19,667 nucleotides of DNA, from positions 1 to 19,667 of the forward strand of contig CALKVG010000054.1 in NCBI GenBank assembly GCA_937998045.1, given 5' to 3'. The DNA is from an uncultured Myxococcales bacterium. GTDB lineage: Bacteria; Myxococcota_A; Polyangia; Polyangiales; Polyangiaceae. Of this stretch, positions 15,113 through 19,667 are shown piece after piece; the stretch's first letter is position 1; every line of letters begins with the position of its first letter. The notes beneath the pieces are model-generated. The model worked only from the letters and a program-made list of their open reading frames with translations, was not told the DNA's origin and did not search any database. A program made the translations under genes and the position numbers.

Positions 15113-15889
15113 ATGCCGGTGCAGTCCGAGCTGGCCACGCAAGACGAGCTGCGCGCCGTACCGATGTTCGGCGAGCTCTCGCGCGAAACGATCGCGGACC
15201 TCGGCATCATGGCCACCCAGCGACGGGTGCACGCGGGGGTGACTCTCGTCGAGCAAGGGTCGATGGCGACGCACTTCGAGGTGCTCGTTCGCGGCGCGGT
15301 GAAGGTCGTTCGCACGACCCGCCACGCGCTCGGCGAGTCGACCGTGGTCCTCGAGGTCGCCCGCGCCCCTGCGGTCGTCGGGTGCACGTCGATCTTCGAC
15401 GGTCAGGCGGAGTCTGCGAGCGTCGTCACCCTTCGCTCGTCGCACGTGATCGCCATCGACAAGCGCGTGGTCTTGCGCCTTGCCGCGCAGCAGCCCGCGT
15501 TCGCGCGCGCCCTGCTCGGCCACATGGCGCAGAGCGTCCGCCGTCACGTGCGCCGCATCGACGAAGTGGCCTCCGGGCCGGTCGACGACCGGGTGCGCCA
15601 CCTGCTCGAGGGCCTTGCCCAGGAGCATGGAACGCCCTTCGGACAGGGGCGCTTCATCGCGATCCCGCTCCGCCGCCGCGACATCGCCTGCATGGTCAAT
15701 GCGACGACCGAGACGGTCAGCCGCGTCCTCGCTCGCTTCGAGCGCGAGGGACTCACCCGGAGCACGCGCGACGGCATCTGGCTGCGCGTCGGCGGTTCCC
15801 CGTCGCCTGCGCTGGCCCGGCACGAGGTACGCGAGCGCGATGAGGAGGCGAGCGGCCTGCACGCCTCGACGTCGCGGGCGGGTCGGTAG
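15113..15889 (+). CDS. Crp/Fnr-family transcriptional regulator
   Basis: The protein is 258 residues from ATG 15113; GTG 15110 is directly adjacent and also possible. The N-terminal part is a cyclic-nucleotide-binding-type beta barrel ('RRVHAGVTLVEQGSMATHFEVLVRGAVKVV'). A long dimerisation helix follows ('LLGHMAQSVRRHVRRIDEVA'), then a Crp-type winged helix-turn-helix ('RRRDIACMVNATTETVSRVLARFEREGL'). In the phosphate-binding cassette, the usual G-E and R-T/S-A are replaced by 'VVGCTSIFDGQAESASV'. The residues that hold cAMP in Crp are thus absent, and no Fnr-type N-terminal cysteine cluster is seen. The signal is unknown. Its own promoter and possible autoregulatory sites should lie in the long upstream region. 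A 28-residue tail follows the DNA-binding domain. Confidence 0.88.
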   Translation: MPVQSELATQDELRAVPMFGELSRETIADLGIMATQRRVHAGVTLVEQGSMATHFEVLVRGAVKVVRTTRHALGESTVVLEVARAPAVVGCTSIFDGQAESASVVTLRSSHVIAIDKRVVLRLAAQQPAFARALLGHMAQSVRRHVRRIDEVASGPVDDRVRHLLEGLAQEHGTPFGQGRFIAIPLRRRDIACMVNATTETVSRVLARFEREGLTRSTRDGIWLRVGGSPSPALARHEVRERDEEASGLHASTSRAGR

Positions 15890-15990
15890 AGAGCCCCGCC
15901 CAGCTCGACCTGGGGTGGTCTGGCCGACCCGGGCGGCCTGGCCGGCACGGCCGACCTGAAGAAGTTATTCCCGGAACGTCCGAGGCCCAT

Positions 15991-16031
15991 CGGGAGGGGA
16001 CGCCCTCGTCGGAGATGGCGTAGCCCTCCCG
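15991..16031 (+). other. Inverted repeat upstream of rseP
   Basis: CGGGAGGG (15991-15998) and CCCTCCCG (16024-16031) form an 8-bp stem with a 25-base loop in the 165-bp gap before rseP. The same gap has an 8-base direct repeat GGCCGACC at 15922 and 15949. It could be a terminator of the Crp/Fnr gene or a leader structure. No T-tract is present. Confidence 0.25.
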
Positions 16032-16054
16032 GCCGTCTTAGAGTTACTGCATCG

Positions 16055-17080
16055 ATGACGGTCGCGCTCTATCTCGTCGCCATTCTGGGCCTTGCGGTTC
16101 TGATGATCGTGCACGAGGCGGGGCACTACTTCGCGGCGCGGCGCTTCGGCATGCGTGTCGTACGGTTCAGCATCGGCTTTGGCCCGACCATCTGGAAGCA
16201 CAAGCCGAAAGAGAGCCCGACCGTGTACCAGGTCGCGCTCATCCCTTTTCTGGCTTACGTCCAGATCGCGGGGATGAACCCGTACGAGGAGACCGACCCG
16301 AACGACCCGGGGAGCTACGCCAACGCCTCGCTCTGGGGCCGCATCGTGACGATCGCGGCGGGGCCGCTCACGAACTACTTCTTCGCGTCGGTGCTCATCT
16401 TCTTCGGCTTGCTCATCGGCGGCAGAGAAGTGGCCGACGAGGCGAGCATGAAGGTCACGGTGGAGCCCGGCCCGGCCCAGGTCTCCGGTGTCGAGACGGG
16501 CGACCGTGTGCTCGAGGTGAACGGCGTCCATATCGGCAACTGGACCGAGCTGAAGAAGGTCGTCAAATCGCACCCGAACGAGGAGATCGACGTCGCGATC
16601 GAGCGTGGCGGGCAGGTCATCCACAAGGGAATCACCCCTGACAAGAACGACGGCCTCATCCACCTGCGGCCGCTCACGCACGTCGAACCAGTGGGGTTCG
16701 CCGAGGCGGCGAAGATGAGCGTCATCGCGCCGCCGCTCTTCGTCTACGAGAACGTCCGCGAAATTGGGCGCGTCCTCACCGGGAAAGAGAAGCTGCAGGT
16801 GAGCGGTCCGGTCGGCATCGTAAAGGAGACGGCCAAGCAGGCGAGGACCGGCCCGGGCGTGCTCCTGCAGTTCCTCGGGATGCTGAGTGCGTACCTCGGG
16901 GCGTTCAACCTGCTCCCGGTCCCCGCGCTCGACGGCGGACGCCTCCTCTTCCTCGGCGCGGAGGCCGTGTCGCGACGTCGGCCCGACGCGAAGCTCGAGG
17001 CGCGCGTTCACGCGATCGGCCTCCTGATGCTCCTGACGATCATCGCGTTTGTGACGTACGCGGACGTCATCTCCAAGTAA
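16055..17080 (+). CDS. rseP: RIP metalloprotease RseP (site-2 protease, M50)
   Basis: RseP is an inner-membrane zinc protease that cuts membrane-embedded anti-sigma factors after a first cleavage, releasing an extracytoplasmic sigma factor, and also trims remnant signal peptides. The 341-residue protein has the zinc motif H20-E-A-G-H24 in the first helix. 'GFGPTIW' follows, and a hydrophobic helix (ASVLIFFGLLIGG). One PDZ domain lies at about residues 125-205 ('GVETGDRVLEVNGVHIGNWTEL'). The third metal-ligand motif is N285-LLPVPALDGGR with Asp293, and a final helix closes the protein. It is shorter than the E. coli enzyme, which has two PDZ domains; single-PDZ forms are common. No dxr, bamA or anti-sigma gene is adjacent. 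The ribosome-binding site is weak. Confidence 0.93.
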   Translation: MTVALYLVAILGLAVLMIVHEAGHYFAARRFGMRVVRFSIGFGPTIWKHKPKESPTVYQVALIPFLAYVQIAGMNPYEETDPNDPGSYANASLWGRIVTIAAGPLTNYFFASVLIFFGLLIGGREVADEASMKVTVEPGPAQVSGVETGDRVLEVNGVHIGNWTELKKVVKSHPNEEIDVAIERGGQVIHKGITPDKNDGLIHLRPLTHVEPVGFAEAAKMSVIAPPLFVYENVREIGRVLTGKEKLQVSGPVGIVKETAKQARTGPGVLLQFLGMLSAYLGAFNLLPVPALDGGRLLFLGAEAVSRRRPDAKLEARVHAIGLLMLLTIIAFVTYADVISK

Positions 17081-17112
17081 CTTCCCGCGGCAACGCGCCC
17101 CCCAACCGAAGA

Positions 17113-17221
17113 GCGGGCGGGGTGTGTTTTGGGACCGGCCGGAGGCGACACCCGATCGGCCGCGGCGCACGCGGGCCAGAGACCAGAGCCTCCGGCCGGG
17201 ACCAAAACACACGCCGCCCGC
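17113..17221. repeat. Long imperfect palindrome (34-bp arms) between convergent rseP and proC
   Basis: Arms 17113-17146 and 17188-17221 pair at 31 of 34 positions, around a 41-base centre that can itself fold (17158-17164 with 17170-17177). The mismatches are one G.G (17121/17213) and a tandem G.A/A.G (17133-17134 against 17200-17201). Further G.A/A.G doublets flank both ends of the stem (17147-17148/17186-17187 and 17111-17112/17222-17223). No T-tract or target-site duplication is evident. It may be a bidirectional terminator, a REP/MITE-like element or a structured RNA. Confidence 0.85.
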
Positions 17222-17240
17222 GATGGCCCGTCCGCCGTCG

Positions 17241-18074
17241 CTAACGCCGTAACTTCTGCGCCATCTGCTCGCCGAGCTCGGCCGCGCGCTTCGTCGCGAC
17301 CTCGACGGCGTCGATGAGAGTCCTTCGCAGGCCGCCGCTCTCGAGCGTGTGGAGCCCCGCGATGGCCGTCCCGCCCGGGCTGGTCACCATGTCCTTCAGC
17401 CGCCCCGGATGTTCGCCCGTCTCGAGCAGAAGCTGCGCCGATCCGAAGACGGTCTGCGCCGCCAAGAGGAGCGCGGTGTCCCGGTGGAGCCCCACCTTCA
17501 CGCCGCCGTCGGCGAGCGCCTCGATGATGAGCATCGTGTAGGCCGGCCCGCTCCCCGACAGCCCGGTCACCGCGTCGAGCAGCGACTCGTCGAGCACGAC
17601 GACGCGCCCGACCGCCTCGAACAACTCCCGCGCGATGCGTAGATCACTCTCGCTGGCGTGCGAGCCTCCTGCGATGGCCGTCGCTCCGGCCTGCACGGTG
17701 GCCGGCGTGTTCGGCATCGCCCGCACGACGTGCGACCCGCGCGGCAACCGTCCCTCGAGCGCATCGATCGGGACACCCGCGGCGACGGAGACCACCAGCT
17801 GCTCTGGTCGCACGTCCGCCCCCACCTCCGTAAGTACGCGGTCGATCACCTGCGGCTTCACGGCGAGCACGAGGACGTCCGACTCGCGCAACAGCGCGTG
17901 GTTGTCCGTCGTCGTGCGAATGCCGTGCGACGCGCGGAGGTGCTCGAGGCGGTCCGCCTTGACGTCGCTCGCAACGATGCGCTCCGCCGGCACCACCTTG
18001 CCGTGCAGGAGCCCCTTGATGAGCGCCGCGGCCATGTTGCCCGCGCCCAGAAAGCCGATCCTTCGCGTGTTCAT
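17241..18074 (-). CDS. proC: Pyrroline-5-carboxylate reductase
   Basis: ProC reduces delta-1-pyrroline-5-carboxylate to L-proline with NAD(P)H, the last step of proline synthesis, in the cytosol. The protein is 277 residues, the family's usual size. The N-terminal Rossmann motif is 'IGFLGAGNMAAALIKGLL'. 'LAVKPQ', 'VVSVAAGVPI' and 'VVRAMPNTPATV' follow. The family signature region is 'VTGLSGSGPAYTMLIIEALADGGVKVGL', then 'MVTSPGGTAIAGLHTLE' near the C-terminus. ATG 18074 is preceded by AAGGA seven bases away. Its first bases form an ATGA overlap with the stop of the upstream TerB-like gene, so translation of the two is probably coupled. The frame is open further upstream but would run through that gene. 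Confidence 0.95.
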   Translation of the reverse strand: MNTRRIGFLGAGNMAAALIKGLLHGKVVPAERIVASDVKADRLEHLRASHGIRTTTDNHALLRESDVLVLAVKPQVIDRVLTEVGADVRPEQLVVSVAAGVPIDALEGRLPRGSHVVRAMPNTPATVQAGATAIAGGSHASESDLRIARELFEAVGRVVVLDESLLDAVTGLSGSGPAYTMLIIEALADGGVKVGLHRDTALLLAAQTVFGSAQLLLETGEHPGRLKDMVTSPGGTAIAGLHTLESGGLRRTLIDAVEVATKRAAELGEQMAQKLRR

Positions 18075-19186
18075 TGGAGCGTCCTTGCTATCCCCGCCAG
18101 GGCTTCGTCCATCCACCGTTCCACCAGCTCTCGCGCGCTGGGGTCGTCCTCGCCGAGGTCCTGGGAGAGCCTTTCCCACCGGGCGCGCAGGAGCGCCCGC
18201 CTGCCCAGACTGGGGCTGTCCACGAGCGCCGCCGCCCAGGCGATCCCCAGCGCGGCCATGCGGTCGTCGGCGTGCAGTCCCGCGTGGCGCTTGCTCAGGA
18301 CGACCGGCGCGCCCTGGCCCACTCCGGCGAGGATCTCGTCGCGCCAGCGCTTTGGCAGCATGAGCGTCGCGGTGAGCGCGGAGAGCTGGATGCCGAGGCC
18401 CGGGCAACGGTCGCTCAGGAGATAGCGCACCGCGTCGACCGCCGCGGCGCCGACGCGACGCCGTGCCTCGATGCGCTCGAGCGCCTCGCGCCGCCCCGCC
18501 TCGACCTCCTCAGCGGGGACGCCCATCTTCTGCGCGGCCAATTGCACCGCCTGCTCTTCGCGCGGGTCGAGCGCGTCCCACGCTGCCGCCACCCATGCCC
18601 CACGGACGATCGCGCGCGACACGACCGCATCCATGTCGACGTAGACGTCGAGCGCCTCCGGACGGATGATCGGCTCCGCGGCGAGGGCCTGCGCGTCGCC
18701 GTCGGGCAATCCGAGCGCCCCGATGACCGAAGCGACGAGTGTACGCTCTTCGGGGTCGAGCGCGCCGTCGGCCGCGAACACGCCCCGGAGGACGCGCACG
18801 CCCAGCGATCCGTACCGCTTCACCCGCGTCAGGTCCTTGTCGCTCGGCTTGTTCGAGAACAGGCTGCGCAGGCCCCGCGCGCCGATCTCGAGCGTAACCT
18901 TCTCGCGCACCATCTCCATCATCGGCAGCCACGCGGCCGGGGCGACGGGCGCCATCGCGCGCACCATGTCGACCAGCCACGTCTCGAACTTCGCCGTCAT
19001 CCGCGTGTAAGCTAGCCCCTGGACCGCCGCGGCATACGCCTGGGATCGCCGCTGGAGAAGCGCCTCGAGCGCCTCGCGCGCGTCGCGGGACGCCGACGCG
19101 AGGACGAAGATCGCGTCCTCCGCGAGAACGCCGACCAGGCGATCGAGCGCGTGCGTCGCGACGTTGGCGTCGGCGGCCGGCGGCAT
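18071..19186 (-). CDS. TerB-like domain protein of unknown function, coupled to proC
   Basis: This 371-residue protein has no signal peptide or membrane helix. Residues of about 127-255 look like a TerB-type (tellurite-resistance/DUF533-like) all-helical domain. One half has 'RGVFAADGALDPEERTLVASVIGALGL' (134-160), with the acidic A-D-G-x-L-x-x-E-E pattern. The other has 'AWDALDPREEQAVQLAAQKMGVPAEEVE' (202-229). The N-terminal 110 residues and the C-terminal 110 residues are helical and match nothing I know. TerB-like proteins are thought to bind metal ions or act in membrane-linked stress complexes; the function here is not established. The stop overlaps the proC ATG by 4 bp. The start at 19186 has only a weak TAGGGT ahead and is 73 bp from the divergent lipoprotein start. 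Confidence 0.75.
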   Translation of the reverse strand: MPPAADANVATHALDRLVGVLAEDAIFVLASASRDAREALEALLQRRSQAYAAAVQGLAYTRMTAKFETWLVDMVRAMAPVAPAAWLPMMEMVREKVTLEIGARGLRSLFSNKPSDKDLTRVKRYGSLGVRVLRGVFAADGALDPEERTLVASVIGALGLPDGDAQALAAEPIIRPEALDVYVDMDAVVSRAIVRGAWVAAAWDALDPREEQAVQLAAQKMGVPAEEVEAGRREALERIEARRRVGAAAVDAVRYLLSDRCPGLGIQLSALTATLMLPKRWRDEILAGVGQGAPVVLSKRHAGLHADDRMAALGIAWAAALVDSPSLGRRALLRARWERLSQDLGEDDPSARELVERWMDEALAGIARTLQ

Positions 19187-19259
19187 GGGCCGACCCTAGC
19201 GCAGTCCCGCCAGGCCGAAAACTTGGCCATCTCGCTGGCGTTCCTTTTTCTATCCGGCC

Positions 19260-19667
19260 ATGCGCTGGCTCTCGGCTGCTCTCGGCCTGCCGTTCCTGGT
19301 CGGGTGTCTTCAGATCACCACGGGGACGGGCGACGGAACGGGGGGCGGCGGAGGCAGCGGCGGCAGCGGCGGGAGCGCGGCCTCGGGCAGCGGCTCCGGT
19401 GACGCTGGGCCGAGCGGCTCCGGATGCACGGAGGACCCGCAGTCGCAGGTCATTCTCTGCGAACAGATCGACAGCTGCCCCGGCGTGGTCGTCGACCAGG
19501 GCCTCTACCCCGGCTGCGGCTTCCGCCTGCACGGCGCCGCCGCTATCGACCTCGAGTGCGTCTGCGCGGACGAGCTCTGCCCCGTCGGCGTCGCCTCTAC
19601 CTGCGCCGATGCCCAGCAGCTGCTCGCGGCCCAGAGCTCGCTCCTCGTCTGCCAGCAGGCCAGCGAG
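19260..19667 (+). CDS. Cysteine-rich lipoprotein with Gly/Ser linker (3'-truncated by window edge)
   Basis: The frame runs from ATG 19260 to the end of the window without a stop; 136 residues are visible. M-R-W-L-S-A-A-L-G-L-P-F is followed by L-V-G-C, a lipobox with Cys16. Residues of about 20-55 are a low-complexity Gly/Ser/Thr linker. The following region holds nine cysteines so far, including 'LCEQIDSCPG', 'YPGCGF' and 'ECVCADELCPVG', suggesting a disulfide-stabilised extracytoplasmic domain. This layout (lipoprotein signal, Gly/Ser linker, Cys-rich domain) is common among secreted proteins of myxobacteria. No known domain is recognised. It is divergent from the TerB-like gene. A T-rich stretch (TTCCTTTTTCTATCC) lies just before the ATG, and no Shine-Dalgarno is seen. 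Confidence 0.75.
   Translation, partial: MRWLSAALGLPFLVGCLQITTGTGDGTGGGGGSGGSGGSAASGSGSGDAGPSGSGCTEDPQSQVILCEQIDSCPGVVVDQGLYPGCGFRLHGAAAIDLECVCADELCPVGVASTCADAQQLLAAQSSLLVCQQASE

Noticed and set aside
14408..15862. Minus-strand open frame opposite the Crp/Fnr gene
   Set aside because: The product lacks motifs and the plus strand encodes an intact cNMP-type domain and helix-turn-helix.
16009..16016. GGAAC (15973) and TCGGAGAT as an extracytoplasmic-sigma promoter for rseP
   Set aside because: The spacing is about 31 bases, roughly double what such promoters use.
1..19667. CRISPR arrays, tRNA/rRNA genes, insertion sequences, toxin-antitoxin or defence genes
   Set aside because: No regularly spaced repeats, no cloverleaf or rRNA-like stretches and no transposase, integrase or defence motifs were seen by eye on either strand.

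Overview
The window is a very GC-rich, gene-dense bacterial chromosome segment. Third codon positions are strongly GC-biased, gene ends overlap by a few bases, several lipoproteins have Gly/Ser/Pro-rich linkers, and there is an RpoH-type alternative sigma factor and a TPR protein. Together these suggest a myxobacterium or related Myxococcota (old Deltaproteobacteria). This is inference from style and gene content; no rRNA or tRNA marker is present. I see no CRISPR array, insertion sequence, phage gene or integrase.

Layout. 1-616: the 3' end of a GT2 glycosyltransferase (+), converging by an 11-bp overlap on purB. 606-2644 (-): a dihydropteridine-reductase-like SDR followed by purB. 2730-3539 (-): an RpoH-like sigma factor. 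3744-4589 (-): an MBL-fold hydrolase. 4675-9209 (+): a tight three-gene run made of a large DUF218/YdcF - lipobox - HEAT - cyclophilin protein, a small membrane protein and a GMC oxidoreductase. 9273-11032 (+): coaX and a FecCD-type permease. 11033-11671 (-) and 11727-13028 (+): an F420-reductase-like NADP-binding protein and a Tet-like MFS exporter, divergent across 55 bp. 13107-14519 (-): a small lipoprotein and a TPR protein. 15113-15889 (+): a Crp/Fnr-family regulator with a long, probably non-coding leader. 16055-17080 (+): rseP. 17113-17221: a long imperfect palindrome between convergent rseP and proC. 17241-19186 (-): a TerB-like unknown and proC, joined by an ATGA overlap. 19260-end (+): the start of a Cys-rich lipoprotein.

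Functionally this is mostly housekeeping metabolism (purine, proline and CoA synthesis) and envelope biology (RseP, lipoproteins, exporter, secreted or membrane-tethered foldase), not an obvious defence or biosynthetic island. The least ordinary parts are the DUF218-HEAT-cyclophilin fusion with an internal lipoprotein-type signal, the 34-bp-arm palindrome with tandem G.A mismatches, the small-membrane-protein/GMC pair with a three-cysteine cluster, and the 11-bp hairpin across the coaX stop codon.
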